Numbered from the stretch's first letter, positions 33,190 through 46,925 are shown. The stretch: 64,000 nt of DNA from Scalesia atractyloides (GCA_947069175.1 CAMTDV010000018.1:43908869-43972868), one strand, 5' to 3'. The notes: a model not told the origin generated them from the sequence alone. Numbers and translations: made by a program.

Positions 33190-33560
33190 AGGGTGAACCT
33201 TCCAAAAATTCTAAGAAGCGTAAGACTTCAAAGAATTATACGATCGCTGCACCAATCCCACTTAACTCAGTACCCGTGAGGGGGTCTTATCATGGGAAAC
33301 ATCCTCGGTGCAATCGTTGCAACTATCATCACCGAGCAAATTCTCCATTCCGCCAGTGTACAATTTGTGGTTTTCATGGACATCTAGCTGCGACCTGTCG
33401 CCTCCAAAACCAAACAGCCCCTACTTAAACACGACCTCGTTATCCAGGTGGAGCATGTTTCACTTGTGGTAATTTAAATCATTACAAGCGAAACTGCCCT
33501 AAGCTTGCTAACGCAAATGGACGAGTATACAATGTCAATGAAGCTCAAGCTGATGATTAA
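33190..33560 (+). pseudogene. gag: Duplicate of the Gypsy gag zinc-knuckle part
   Basis: It is the second copy of 23240-23610, with the same internal stop (after QTAPT) and the same terminal stop at 33558-33560. Sharing the stop shows the gag was already broken before the duplication. Confidence 0.85.
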
Positions 33561-34602
33561 GCACTTATGATCATTTGAGCCTTTACATTCTGTTTTATTT
33601 TCCAAAGACAATGTACATATTTCAACTATGTTTGTAATGACAATATAAATTTTCAAAAAGTTTCTCTTCATTCTTGTTATTCGTATTTCAGTTACAAATT
33701 CCAATGTGATTACACTGTGTGTAATTTACCACTACATACCAACTTCGAGGATTCTGTTCTTTATTGTTAGGAACTAAATCTCGCAAGAATAGCATATTTA
33801 AATTTGCACACTAGTGCATTCATACTACCACAGCAAAACAAACACTGCAAATACTATGTGCCTATTACTACTTCTTTTGTTTTCATGCCATTTACATACA
33901 TGGTTTGTTAATCTATTATGTATAGTACATGATTACAAATGCACTATTGCTTAGTATGTTGACTTAGCATACCTAACACATGATTTCAAAACATTTTTCA
34001 CGACATACTTACATTGTTTGTGACAATCCATACTTAGTATATGATGCACGCTATCTGTATGGCTAGTGTGAAACATATATTAATATTTGTACTAGAATGA
34101 AATACCAGCTACTGATTTTGTTGGATGCAAAACAAATAGTGCTAACATTTCTAGTATGAAACACGATCGATTCAATAGATGTTGTGTTATGATGATGCTT
34201 ATTTGATTTCAGATGTTTACTTCGACCTTATTATCTATTTCCCTTTACTTAACAAGAGGAGTTATGTGGACCATGTGACGAAACGCGTAATTATGGGTGC
34301 ACACTTAATTACGGGGATCGACACATGAGAATCATAGTAAGCCTTGTGAAGATGGTGGCATAAAATCTAGAGTGATTAGGTAACGGGAAGGGTATGACGC
34401 AATAAGACCACGGTGGATATGCCGCTGGTACTTCCTATATATATGTGGTCTTATTGTGTTATTCTTCAGAACGTTACCAGGGTCACTTGAAGGTTTTATG
34501 TTATCTTGGACCATTATGTGATTATTTGTTATATGTTTATTGAATGCAATGGACAAGACGAGTACATTCATTAACTCTATTCGAGCCGACCGGGAGTATA
34601 TT
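33561..34602 (+). other. Non-coding flank (copy 2) and 157 bp of unique sequence
   Basis: 33561-34445 repeats 23611-24494. 34446-34602 is unique in the window and ends at the Tekay-2 LTR. No gene is supported. Confidence 0.6.
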
Positions 34603-36962
34603 TGTCATACCCCGACTCGCAGCAGAAGACAATTCCGGGGTACGGCAGACACATGGTATTTCCTCATAATTTAAAAACGTGATATCATAAAAAGAGGGAA
34701 CATCGGTTACAACATACATAAACTATCATATTACAACACATTAGTTCAAGTGCGGTACTACAAGCCACTACAGCCTTTATTCTGCTACTGTCCGCCTACT
34801 CAAAACATTCCATACGCACATTCCTCATTCCTGCTTAGTTTTACTTGAAATGCATGTTTGTTTTAAAAAGGGTCAGCTAAACGAGCCGGTGAGTTCCACT
34901 AGTTTGGTTGCTTCATACCAAAATGCGTTAACAAGTTTAATTGCACGTGTCACAGTTCACAGATGGAATTACACGAGTTCACAAGTGAAACCTTGACCAC
35001 AATAACCGTGCCGTGTCACGTTCGACACCTCAGCACACCGGGCCGTGTCACCCCCGACACCTCAGCCCACCGACTGCGTCACGTGTAGTTCAACGCCCCC
35101 GGGGTAGTTATGCCTAACAACATAACATAGTTTAGGACGCATGTAGTTGCCTGGCTGCCGACACACCGGTCCGGCGGCAACTGGGTTTGTCAGACCAATA
35201 GTACTATCCACTGCCCACGGCTTACGTTAATCACTTGCATTGGGGATAGTTTGTGTGTTAGGTAATTCACATCATCACAAATTGGTGCAATTAACACAGA
35301 TTGTAACATGCAAATCACCCCAGAAAACAGTAAAACAGTTTAAAAGTGGGGGAGTGAAACTCACAGTGCAGGTAGTAGTATCAATCAAAGAGTGATCAAT
35401 CAACTGGATCAGCTTTAATAGCACACATGCAAGTAGGGACTTAAATTAGCATCTAAGTTGGTAATGGTTATAACTTGGACCTGGTTATGAGTTTTCACCC
35501 TGGATTGAACCAATAGGATACTGCTATGGTGATGGATGTCAGGGTAGTATCAGTTTTTAGTTTGGCTTCTGGGCACCGGTTCGCGTGCCAGCCAAAGTTA
35601 GTTGTTTGACATGCTTGGATAATGGTACGGGAGTACCAATAGTGTCTACCTGTTGTCATATAAGAAGGATTAACTTTTCGTTAAGGGAGTTTGGGCTTTT
35701 AGGGAGTCTAAGTTGCCCACAATTGAGTTTCCATTTTCGCCGTCGGAGATTCTCCCGAACTGGCATGGGACACACCCCTAGTGTCCAAATGACTCTGGAA
35801 TCTCCCGGAATATTCCTGGTGTTCCAACTATAGTAAACGTCGGGTTCGGTCAGTTCCCGGTTCCGGCAGGTTTGTTACACGGTAAACTGCTGAAACTACT
35901 TTAAAATAAAGTGTTTTTAATTCCGTAAATTTCCCTTTAATACATAAGTTTGATAAAAATATAAAAAAATTTATATAATTCAGTAAAAATATATATATTC
36001 TACGAAAAATAATTCAGGAATTTATTTAGCCATTTTAACTCCTCAAATAATTTATTTGTTAAGCTGTATTTACCCGAATAATTTACAATTCTTATCATCC
36101 GATGTTTAAAAATTCTCAAAATATTCCAGAAAGTCCCTTATATGACCAGAAACACCCTGCAAAAATTTGGGATTTTTCCGATCTCATTTCGGTGCGTTTC
36201 CGGCTATCGAAAACTCACAAAAACGCGGATTTTTAATCCAAATCAAAATTCAACCAATGGACTCCCAAACTTCCCAGAACATTCCATATATGTTCTATAG
36301 TGTTTCTGTAAAGTTTGGTGAGTGATTCGGTTTGTTATTTCTTTGTGTAAAACAGTCAAAAGTTCGCCAAAAATCATAGGAAATTCCAAAACTTATAAAA
36401 TTTTAGGTGGACATTTCTGTCAATACCCTACATCACCACAATAATTTTCAGCTCAATCCAAGCATCACGGACCAAGTTATAGTCCAAACAATATTCTGCC
36501 TATGCTAATTGAATGTTTCGGGTGTTATACCTAGCGCAAGCTCCGTTCCCGTGTGTTTTTCTCGAGTCCAGAAGTGTGTGGGTGCTATATTTAATACCTA
36601 CACATCAAGCACATTCCAAACATGCCATAACCCATGTCAATCAAGCCTTGTTTCACTGTTTTTTGGTTAATCACTTTGTTATTCGCTTTTGGTCGATTAG
36701 GGTATCAAAAGCCGAAGTTTTGTGATATTGGCTACCATATAACATCAGGGAATCCCTGATGTGTTCTTATTCAGCAAAGAACCATATTTAAATCACCCAT
36801 TACCATGGATTAAAAAGAGTTTTCATAGTCTGGTTCATTTTTATACAAGAAATCTTCATCAAAACCATATAAAACTTGAATAATACCTTTGATTTGGCTG
36901 AAATAAGGTGAAGATCAGCTGTGTTCTTGTTGATTATGAGTAGATTTTGGGTAAAAATGAAG

Positions 36963-37004
<42 letters not shown>

Positions 37005-37586
37005 AGGGGTGGTCGCAAGGTGGGGTGCCCCTACCCCACCCCCCGCTTTTTCGTGCTTCATTTTTTGTGCTATAAAGATAATGTCTCTCTTGGTTTACGC
37101 GTTTAGGTTCATTTTCGGGTCCCATACACGTCCCTGATTTTGCGAAACGGGCTACGTTTTTCGCGTTTTTAGTGTTAAAAGACTCAGTTTTAAAAACCAT
37201 GCATAACCGTCTCGAAACCCGACCCGGTTATGTTTTAATCATAATAGCCTCGTAATAGGGTAGTTTAAGTGTTTTTAGGCTTGATTGACCGTTCCTTGCA
37301 TGTTTGGTTGCCTTTTAATCATCGTCAAATGTTTAATGCGCTGTTAAATGGAAAGCTCCCGTTTAACATGTTTCAAAGGCTAAGGACTCCAACCTCGCAT
37401 CGTTGGCCCTTATTAGTGTTATGTTAACCATGACGTACACTTGGATTCCTCCGATACATAACAGATAGCATTTAATCTAGCACACAAGTCACACATGTTT
37501 TTAGGGTTTTTGCACAATTATTGTTTTAAGCATGCTTAAAGTTTTGGACCGATTATGGTATACCTGGTTTCGTCCTGGGTATCACA
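34603..37586 (-). mobile_element. Tekay-2 3' LTR
   Basis: This nearly 3.0 kb sequence starts TGTCATACCCC and ends GGGTATCACA on the + strand, so the minus-strand LTR runs TGTGATACCC to GGGGTATGACA. It is followed at 37587-37600 by GTCTCCCCTGG, whose complement CCAGGGGAGAC is the polypurine tract. Integrase-chromodomain remains start just beyond. Its ends resemble those of Tekay-1 but the body differs. The 5' LTR is outside the window. Confidence 0.85.
36965..37000. repeat. (AT)n microsatellite
   Basis: About 18 uninterrupted AT units lie inside the Tekay-2 LTR. Confidence 0.95.
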
Positions 37587-37639
37587 GTCTCCCCTGGTTA
37601 AGAAATATCGTCCCCGAAATTTACCCTGTATAGCTAGGG

Positions 37640-40600
37640 AAAAGGTGAGGGTATTTTCTACGGAATTCATCCTTCCGTTCCCAAGTGTATTTAGGTCCTT
37701 ATTTAGAGTTCCATCGAACTTTAACCAGTGAAATTTTGTTGTGCCTTAATTGTTTAACCCTGCCATCAACTACTTCTACCGGTTCTTCCACAAAGTGGAG
37801 TTTATCATCAATGTATATGTCTTCCAAAGGTATCTGCGTGGCCTCGCCTGATATGCACTTCTTTAGATTTGAAATGTGGAAGACATTATGAATGGCACTA
37901 AGCTCGGTTGGTAGCTTTAACCGATATGCTACGGGACCTACTTTTGCTAGAATCTCGTACGGTTCGATGTATCGTGGTGCTAACTTTCCGGTCTTTCCAA
38001 ATCTGATAACTCCTTTCCACGGCGATACCTTTAACAATACCCGTTCACCCACCTAAAACGATATCGGTTTTCTACGTACATCAGCCCAACTCTTTTGGCG
38101 ATCCTGAGAGGCTTTCAATCTATTCTGAATCTGGTGGATCTTATCAGTCGTCTCCTGTACTAGCTCGGATCCCATCAGTTGGGTGTCACCCACTTCGGCC
38201 CAACAAAGGGGTGATCGGCACTTTCGACCATAAAGCGCCTCGTATGGGGCTGCCTAGATACTACTGTGGTAACTATTATTATAGGAAAATTCTACTAGAG
38301 GGAGATGCTTGTCCCAACTCCCTCCGAAGTCCAGGACACAGGCGCGAAGCATGTCCTCTAGCGTTTGGATCGTGCGTTCCGATTGGCCGTCGGTTTGGGG
38401 ATGGTAAGCCGTACTCAGATCCATCTGTGTCCCCAAAGCTTCTTGTAACTTCTGCCAATATCACGAGGTGAAGTGGCTGTCTCGGTCTGAAATAATAGCA
38501 GCCGGGACACCATGTCTGGCGACTATCTCGTTAGTGTAGATCTCGGCCAACTTGTCGGTTTTATAAGTGGGTATGGATCGGAATAAAATGTGCGGATTTG
38601 GTCAATCGATCGACGGTTACCCAAATCGCGTCATGACCATGAAGCGTTCTTGCGAGATGGGTCATGAATCCATCGTGATTTGTTCCCATTTCCACTAATA
38701 AAACTCTTTAAGGTTGTGCTACATCTTGTCTATACTGGGGTGATCGAATATTTCGATTTATGGGCCTCATCCATGATCAACTGTCTCAGCTCCGAACTTG
38801 CAGGAATCCACACTCGATCCTTAAAATACAACACCTCGTCCGTTTTCTTCACAGCACTTTTCTCATTTCCGTGCAACCCCTCGCTGGGTAACTGGCTTTC
38901 CTCCAGGGCTTGCATTTGCGCGTTTCGGATTCGCTCTTTAAGGCTCGTCTGCACAATCATGCCCAGTGCTCGCACTTGGAGTGGTTTGATTCGATCCTTC
39001 CTACTTAGTGCATCCGCTACCACGTTAGCTTTTCCTGGGTAGTACTTTTATTTCACAGTCGTAATCCTTTAATAATTCCACCCATCTGCGCTACCTCATG
39101 TTCAGCTCTTTTTGGTCGAAGATATGTTTGGAGGCTTTTGTGGTCCGTATATATAGTACACTTTGTACCATATAAGTTCTCCATATCTTCAGTGCGAATA
39201 TGATCGCGCCCAGTTCCAAATCATGTGTCGTGTGGTTTTTCTCGTGCACCTCTAGTTGTCTAGAAGCCTATACAATGACTTTGTTTCTTTGCATTAGGAC
39301 ACATCCGTCCCTCGTCGAGATGCGTCACAATATATGACGAAGTCATCGTTGCCTTCGGGTAACGTCAAAATTGGTGCCTCGCATAACTTTTGTTTTAACA
39401 GTTGGAATGTTGTTTCCTGGTCTTCACCCCATTCATACTTCCTATCCTTCTGTGTCAAGGCTGTTAACGATTGGGCAATACTAGAGAAATTTTCGATGAA
39501 CGGACGGTAATATCCCCCCAGTCCCAAGAATTGGCGTATCTCTTTCGGAGATCTAGGCACAGGCTAATTCTTGATTGCTTCTATCTTACTTGGATCCACA
39601 TGAATTCCATACTGATCTACCACATGTCCCAAAAATTGCATGGCTTGAAACCAGAAGTCGCACTTAGACAATTTAGCGTATAATTGCTCTTTCCGTAGTA
39701 TCTCCTCGTGCTCGTCCTTGCTCTTCGAGTAGATCAGGATATCGTCGATGAAGACGATGACGAACTTAGCGTATGGTTTACACACCCGGTTCATGAGCTC
39801 CATGCACACAGCATGTGCATTGGTTAGCCCGAAGGGCATAACCAGGAACTCGTAGTGGCCATACCGAGTTTGAAAAGCCGTCTTGGGGATATCGTCCTCT
39901 TGGACCTTCACTTGATGGTAACCCGATCGAAGATCTATCTTAGAAAAATATCGGGCTCCTTGTAGCTGATTAAAAAGATCATCGATCCACGGAAGAGAAT
40001 ATTGGTTCTTGATAGTGATCTTGTTTAATTCTCTGTAGTCGATGCACATTCGGAAGCTGCCGTCCTTTTTCTTTACAAATAAGACTGGGGCTCCCTAGGG
40101 AGAATAACTAGGACGGATGAAACCACGATCAAGTAACTCCTGCAGTTGCATTGATAGTTCTTGCATCTCAGACGGTGCAAGACGGTATGAGGCTTTGGCA
40201 ATGGGTGTTGTTCCCGGTATTAGGTCGATCCGAAACTCGACTTGCCGATTGGGCGGCAATCCGGGCAATTCTTCCGGGAACACGTCTGGGTATTCGTGCA
40301 CTATCGGGATGTCTTCAATACGTTTTTCGGCTGGTTCATCTGACGTGACGTTGGCTAAATGCACGTCACATCCCTGTCGTATATATTTCAATGCCTTGAG
40401 ATGGGATATGAGGTTCAGCATGGTACCTAACTTCTCTCCTTGTACCATGATCACATCGGTCAGGGATAAAGGAATCTTTACAATCTTCTGCTCACACAAC
40501 ACTTCAGCGCGATGATTGGACAACCAGTCCATTCCTACGACAACGTCAAAACTGCCCAGTTCTATGGGTAAAAGGTCAATAGAAAATTGGTAACCGTTAA

Positions 40601-40790
40601 GGGTCATAGGGCAGTTACAAATGAGTTAGTGACTGGTGATTGATTTCCCGTTGGCAAGTTCGACGGAATACGGTTTTTTTAAGTCAATAGCGGCCATATT
40701 TAACAGTGGCAAAAATGCAATAGAAACATAACTCCTATCGGTGCCCGTATCAAATAACACTTAAGCAAATTGATCGGAAACGAGGAACAT
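37640..40790 (-). pseudogene. pol: Tekay-2 pol (protease to chromodomain), heavily broken
   Basis: Read from right to left, the protease site DTGTDRSY is at about 40730-40755. PR/RT block 40095-40607 has VVVGMDWLSNHRAEV and GLPPNRQVEFRIDL. RT block 39564-40049 has CIDYRELNKI and FVIVFIDDILIYSK. RNase H is at 39294-39560 and the zinc region with VVADALSRKDR at 38730-39023. Integrase core fragments (YHPQTDGQSERTIQTLED) are at 38254-38436. The C-terminal domain and chromodomain start (VLLKVSPWKGVIRFGK, then VEVVDGRVKQ) are at 37699-38052. Frameshifts and stops separate every block. It is the same clade as Tekay-1 but clearly older in appearance. Confidence 0.85.
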
Positions 40791-41729
40791 ACCTGTGACC
40801 ACATTTGGATCCTGGCATGCGTCACCAGACTCCATGATAAAGGCACGACCTCGGGCGGCATCGAGGTAGATGCTTGGCCCTGCGTATGCTTTCTTGCTAC
40901 CTGCTGAGCTAACTTTGGGCAATTTTTTCGGAAATGCTCCGTACTGCCGCATTCATAGCACGTACGGGGGTAGGTAATCGGTTGTGTTGGTTGTTGGGGT
41001 CGCTGCTGAAGAGGTTGGGGCCATGGGGGTTGGAAGCGGGTTGGTTTGGGGTTTGGTTCAGCTGACATCTTACACTCTTGGGCATAATGCCCACTCTTGT
41101 AACCCCTCGAGCATATCGCCACTCGGCACGGACCATAGTGGTGCAAATTGCACTTGTTGCACTTTGGGGCTTTTCCTTTGTAGTTATCAGAGTTACCAGT
41201 TGGGGTAGTCATGGCGTAACTCTGACTGGTTGCTTTCCCCCTCTTCGGTGTTGCTGCCCCTGCTTGACTACTTCCCAGGGCTTCTCGCTTATTACCGACC
41301 TACTCTCCAGGCATCGTCAAAATCCTACGTCTAACCATGTCGAACGTAACTGTATCTAACCTGGCTACCACTCTGTGCATAGTCAGGTGTTCCACTGAGT
41401 TGATAATGCTTCTAACTTCTGGGGCCAGTCCCCATATATATCTTTCGATCAGCCTGTGCTCCAGTCGGAGCATGTCTGGCAGTATGCGTGCCAGTTCATT
41501 GAAACGATTGGTGTAACCTGCATGGTCGGCACCTTGCATCTGCGGGTTCCAGAACTCATGTTCAAGCCTCTGAATTTCGTTGGCCAGGCAGAACTTTTCC
41601 ATCATTAGGGCCTTAAGATCGTCCCACGTCATAGTATTAATTGCGGCCTGCCCGCGAGATTGAACGATGGTATTCCACCAATTTAAGGCATGGTCGGTGA
41701 AGGTACAAGTCGTATACTTAACCGCATAG
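40700..41729 (-). pseudogene. gag: Tekay-2 gag, main part (split by the CACTA element)
   Basis: Gag core pieces are VKYTTCTFTDHALNWWN (up to 41729) and WDDLKALMMEKFCLANEIQ (41300-41632). The zinc motifs follow in 40700-41212: CNKCNLHHYGPC, a damaged second motif, then CYECGSTEHFRKNC. Frameshifts separate the parts. The N-terminal part continues on the far side of the CACTA insertion at 63765-64000. Confidence 0.85.
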
Positions 41730-42600
41730 CACTACAAGAAAGATTGCTATCCAGGACTAAAAGATCAGTCTTTGACGCTCCCTAATCAGTACCTAATGGT
41801 TATCGGGGACTCATATGCCAGTCCCTAGTCAGTGACAAATACCTAGTCCTAAATAGTGGTTTTAGAAACTGAAAATCGGTCTTCGTTATATGACACCTTT
41901 AGGGACCAATGGTCAGTCCCCAATACATAAAAGTTCAGTCCTCAATCCGGCCCTGGTACCACATCATTTCAGTCCTTGAAACATTTCTTCAATGACTGCA
42001 AATCAGTCTCAAATACTATGACATTTCAGTCCCTTTTTATGTAACTTCAAGGACTGAGAATCAGTTATCTAATCAAGACTATATTGTCCCTAATAGGTTT
42101 TGTTACAACATGATTCCATATCAAATTAGTCTCCAATAAAATGCTCTAAAGACTGAGAATGAGTCCCTGGTACCGCTCGATTTCAGTCGTTAAGAAGCCA
42201 CTTTTAGTGACTGAAAATTAATATGAAATAGTATGTTATTTTGGTCTCTAATATGTATTTTTTTTACTTTTATTATCTTAATATTATCTTATCCTATAAT
42301 AATTATTTTCTTTACTATACATTTTCATAAATTTCTTAACTTTAATTTTATCCTATATATTAATAATAGAAACTAATGAATAGTAATTTTATTATTATAT
42401 AAATATATAGTTTTTTTTTTACTTATGGAGTCTGATAATTAGTATAAGATAACATGCATTTTCAGTCTCTAATATATTTATTTAGGGTCTAAAAATCAGT
42501 CTAATGTATTTATTTTAGGTCTGAAAATCAGTCTTCTAAATCAGTCTCTAATATATTTTTACGCTAACTATTTTTTAGTTTCTAATAATGTTTTTATCCA
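41730..42600. repeat. Left CACTA terminal and subterminal repeats
   Basis: Many variants of ACTGAAAATCAGTC and GGACTGAGAATCAGT occur in both orientations at irregular spacing. In CACTA elements such motifs are the binding sites for the TNPA-type protein. The sequence becomes AT-rich past 42230. Confidence 0.75.
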
Positions 42601-42944
42601 ATCCCTTCAGCGCAGTTGCTTTACAAATGATTTGTAATTTTATATATTAAAATCCAGTCACTAAACAATAGTAATACCATTAATAAATTTGCTTCTTGCT
42701 TCCCAAAAGTTCCAATACATTCAATCACTAATATCATAACGATAACCAAGCAAAATAACACCAAACAATTAGTTCTAAAGCTTAAAAGAGTACTAGATAA
42801 AAAAAGATAATAAACGTCTTAACCAACTACCTAAATTGTATTCTCACTATCAGCTTCATCACTTGCATCTATGGGTATTGTGCTTTCGAAGTCTCGAAAC
42901 TTTATGCCAATGAACTCAAACATTCTTTCATATTTTTCCTTATC

Positions 42945-45879
42945 TCATTTCTGTTTCGGCTCGAGTGCAATAACCTTATTTCTCTGACTTTCGTTCTCAT
43001 TTGAGTCTCGTTGAGATGATTCAGCTACCGATTTCATCCAACCATCTTTTTTCCTTAACACGGGCCCAACACCAACTTCCCATGTTGATTGTATTGTTTT
43101 CTTCCTACCACAAACACTTTTTATGGCTTCTTTCTCAAGCTGATGTTCCATAGCAGTGGTAATTGTGGTTCCTTTAGAATTTAATTCATCCAAAGTTGCC
43201 TGCTTATGTTGAATGATATTTTCCTAGCATAATAGAAGGTAAAGAAACAATATTTAAAACTAGTAGCAACCCAAAATATTTATTTGACAAAAAAAAATCA
43301 CAATATCAAAAGCGTTTAACTAGAAGATGCTTACATATTCAATATGTGAGTTTTCATTTAGCCATCCTTGTTTCGCAGCATTGAAATGCAGCTTGTGATA
43401 AAGTTCTAACGGGCTAGGCGGCATCTGAGTCTCAGGATTTATCTAACATTATAAAAGTTATAATAATGAAGAGCATATATGTTTTAAAAAGAGTAAAATC
43501 AATCTTATATAACAAATATAAAACGAAGAAAAAGTCAAACCAAAATTTGTGATTCATGGAAGATCAAATTTCTACAACTTTCAAACACCAAACCAAAAAA
43601 CTATTAGTTTTTTTCAGGAAATTCTACTACTTACATTAATATCAATAATATTATTAGTTGAAAAGTCAAAATTTTACCATTTGGAATGTATGATTCGCTA
43701 TCGACCGAGAGCCCCCTCTACTTTTATCAACTTGTTTTGCTCTGTTAGCTTCCATCTTATTACTATATTTCTAAAAACAATCGCCATACATGTTAGAACC
43801 CGAAAGTGAGAAAATAATCACGTACATGTATTTGATTTGTAAAGAAAATTCAACATATCTTAGTTTTTTCTAACTCCCAATAGTCGCAAAGATGATTCCA
43901 TTCTTGACTCCGGCAATCAGATTTCCTTTTCGTTCTTGCCAGCTGCGGATTGGTTTTTCCTCCATTTTGCTTCCAATGTCCACTCCAGATACCTCGGGTA
44001 CATTTACAGTGCACATGTAGTCGAGAATTCACATAATCCATAAAAACGGTATCTGTTCGCAACAACTCGAATTTTCCCTACATTGACTACATTGTTAATG
44101 ATATAAACGAAAATGTAACATCATAATCGCTTCTGAATATTTAAAATTAAATATAATACAACTTACTTATAATTTCACATACATTAAAGCTTTTGCATCT
44201 TCCAGTACCGAATCCCATTTCTGATAATTCATCGGACAAAAATTGCGCATAATGATTCCACACTCGGTCGCAAAGTCTGTTGCCGAGGTCCCAATGAAGG
44301 CTATTGTATGCTTATCCATTATCAAAGGGATTTTAGAACCCTCCGGCAAATTCTCTAAAGTCCTTGTAACGCTAAGATTTAAACTTGGACCGCGCCTCTT
44401 TGGTGGTTCAGCAGATTGTCCTATATCAACTTGTTCTGTACCAACCGGTTGTTCTACATGCAAAGTATAGTTGAAATAATAACTAGTTCATATATGATAA
44501 AAAGACAAATTCTAACACTATCAACATTATTAGCGTGACACTTGAGTTGAAACCAATACTTAATATAAGGCACAATCTGCTGTTATGAAAAGAATTCATC
44601 AATCTATCCACAAAACAATCAAGTAGCATCACGTCAATAATAGTTATGTCCAGCATTTGATTTAGTAACGAAGTAGAGAGCATGAATTCACCAAAACAAA
44701 ATGGACCTGTATTGAAGTGGATAGTATTAATGCAACCTAAATACCCGATTAACCAGACACATTTGAAACATAACCCGAACCCGACTTACTGAATAAACAT
44801 TAAGGTCGGTATACTGTTTTATACTACATTGACGTTTTAAATATATGTATTTAAAAACCAGAAGCCTTTATAACTTTGACTTCCTAAAGTCAACTATGAG
44901 ACATATTAACTTTTATAACAAAAAGCTTTTATTTTCGTTTGACGTTTTAAAGTTGACGGTTAAAAGCTTTTTCACTCGTTTAACATCATCATACTTTTGC
45001 AATTAATTATCCTTATCATGAAAAACATAAGTACATGAACAAGGTTATAGGTCCATACTTGACAACTTGACATGCAATTTTGGTTGAAATTGTAAGATAT
45101 AGTTTCCAGTATTGAAATGTACCGGTAGTAGTAGCTCTGGTGTTGGTCGAGTTACGCTTGCGTCTATGATTTGGGCGCGGCATTATAGTAGATGCACTTC
45201 CATCAGCTAGTGACTGAGTTATAGGTACGTGAGAATCATCTTCAGACCTTGTTCTTGTGAGGACCATCATGAGTAAAACAATCATCCACATTGTACTACA
45301 AGGAAATTGATAGTCATCAAAAAAATATTTATATATTACACACAACCAGTATTGTTTTGAACCGGGACACGAAAATGTTTCCGTATATTGTTCTTCAATT
45401 CTTAGATCTAAAATGTATATCGTAAACAAATACATTAACCATACATATAGATTGTGACATAGTTTAATATTTTATAATCAACTGTGTAAATTATTATAAA
45501 CAAAAACTAAGAGATCAGTACATACAATTCAAAAGGCACAGAATCTAGAGTTCCATATCACTAGCCATTCATATGAACTTAAATGAAAAAGTTTTTAAGT
45601 ATTTGTTTCATCAAGTATAAACTACTATTATAAAGCGCAGAACTATCTTCAAACGTTCAAAACCGTGCGTACCAATTTCATACGAACAATTCAAAAAAGG
45701 GGTTCATTATTACTTGGTTTTGTGCATCCGAATAATCGATAGTATAACTCTAGTTTTTCCGTCAATCCTTGCGGCTGCGGAACAGTGCAGGCACGAAGAT
45801 CAATATTGTAGAAGGTGATTTCCGGGTGATGCTTCGCAGCAGTTAAGAACTCGACGGCAACAGAATCGTCGATATTCAT
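42945..45879 (-). CDS. CACTA TNPA/Ptta-like protein gene, several exons
   Basis: Exon-like blocks on the minus strand resemble plant transposase family 24 (Ptta/En/Spm). They are a possible first exon at 45691-45879; 44167-44463 with RRGPSLNLSVTRTLENLPEG and TDFATECGIIMRNFCP; 43850-44065 with RGIWSGHWKQNGG and EWNHLCDYWELEK; about 43670-43770 with NRAKQVDKSRGGS; about 43330-43445 with PPSPLELYHKLHFNAAKQG, followed by a GTAAG donor; and 42945-43240 ending KVIALEPKQK. Candidate GT donors (for example GTATGT near 44190) fit an intron model, but I cannot fix every boundary and some blocks may carry stops. The protein would bind the subterminal repeats and help TNP2 excise the element. Confidence 0.6.
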
Positions 45880-46319
45880 TATGCGACTTCAATCAAGGGA
45901 TTAAATGGAATGAAATCCCGATTCTTCAGCGAGTTTGAGATTCGTGAGCCCTAATTTTTTGATAATTCCCGCCCTCTTTTTTTAAGGATTCCCGCTGTTA
46001 CAGAAATCCTAAAAACTTGGGGATTTTTCGATGAATAATAATGTGTTAAATTTATGAGTTGATGATTTGTGAGGTCTTTTTTTTTAACGGCAAAAAGAAT
46101 ATCATTCATCACCAAATTATTGTTACAGTACATATGGGTAGTGAGTAACTAGCCCAGCCACCTTATACAATGCTCACCAAAAAGGAAACTGAAATAAAAA
46201 CAAGTTTGCATAACCTAATTTGTTACATCGAACAGTACCCATTTACTCCGGTACAAGCTTCTGTGTTTCGCTAGGATCCACATAAATGTTGTAGCTTGCA
46301 AGGTTTAGAATTCAGTTTA

Positions 46320-46501
46320 CGCATCAAATAAAATTAAAAGTGTTAATCTATGGTTTCAATTTAAGGATTTTAAAATTATAACAATCTATATTATTAATTT
46401 CTATTTATTACGCATTAAATAAAATTAAAAGTGTTAATCCATGGTTTTAATTTAAGGATTTTAAAATGATAACAATCTATATTATTAATTTCTATTTATT
46501 A
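46320..46501. repeat. Two 91 bp tandem copies
   Basis: 46320-46410 and 46411-46501 both run from CGCATYAAATAAAATTAAAA to TTTCTATTTATTA, with about four or five differences. Confidence 0.9.
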
Positions 46502-46534
46502 ATGAAGTTAAATGTAAGTGTTGATAAAATTAGG

Positions 46535-46925
46535 GGTGTGAATTTCTGACACGACACAAACTTAATAAGAAATTCGTGAGTTTAGGTGTAGTTTAAACGG
46601 GTTCGGGTCAGGTTGCACCCGCAATTTAGCTAAATGGGTCGAGTCAATGTCAACCTGGCCGGTTGACGGATTGACCTATTTATCCGATTTATATTATATT
46701 TCATTTTTTTTAACTTTGTATTTATGTCAAAGTTAAATTTGTTAGGTATTTATGCAATAATTTTATTTAAAAGAGAAATTGACATAAGGTTTGGGTTAAA
46801 CGGGACGTGTTCAAGTCAACACGTAAATATTCTTGTCGTGTTCGGGTTCATGTGTCTGACACGATTTTCGGGTTTAGGTCGAGTTGGACCCACCAACCTG
46901 CGAACACGACTGGTTTAGCATCCAT
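46535..46925. mobile_element. Possible MITE-like insertion
   Basis: The segment opens AGGGGTGTGAATTTCTGACACGACAC and has the reversed motif GTGTCTGACACGATTTTCGGG near its right side, with repeated GGGTTCGGGT/GGGTCGAGT strings. The ends and target duplication are not clear, so this is tentative. Confidence 0.3.

Larger units (their letters stand above)
29904..34445 (+). repeat. Direct duplication, copy 2 (partner 19956-24494)
   Basis: It has the same order as copy 1: Tekay LTR, LARD LTR remainder (32707-33184), AACAA, gag C-terminal piece, flank. At 34445 it runs on into 157 bp of flank not present in copy 1. This copy therefore holds the original right-hand flank, and copy 1 holds the novel junction. 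Confidence 0.9.

Noticed and set aside
35585..36725. Short open frames in the Tekay-2 LTR (for example 82 codons at 35585)
   Set aside because: There are no homology signs, they lie inside an LTR, and their length is expected by chance.
45016..45435. 139-codon minus-strand frame as a CACTA exon
   Set aside because: The sequence is low in family features and has hydrophobic stretches typical of AT-rich intron DNA; only a small part might be coding.
46040..46200. LINE or SINE tail (T-rich run, then AACGGCAAAA)
   Set aside because: There is no coding remnant, no target duplication and no second copy in the window.
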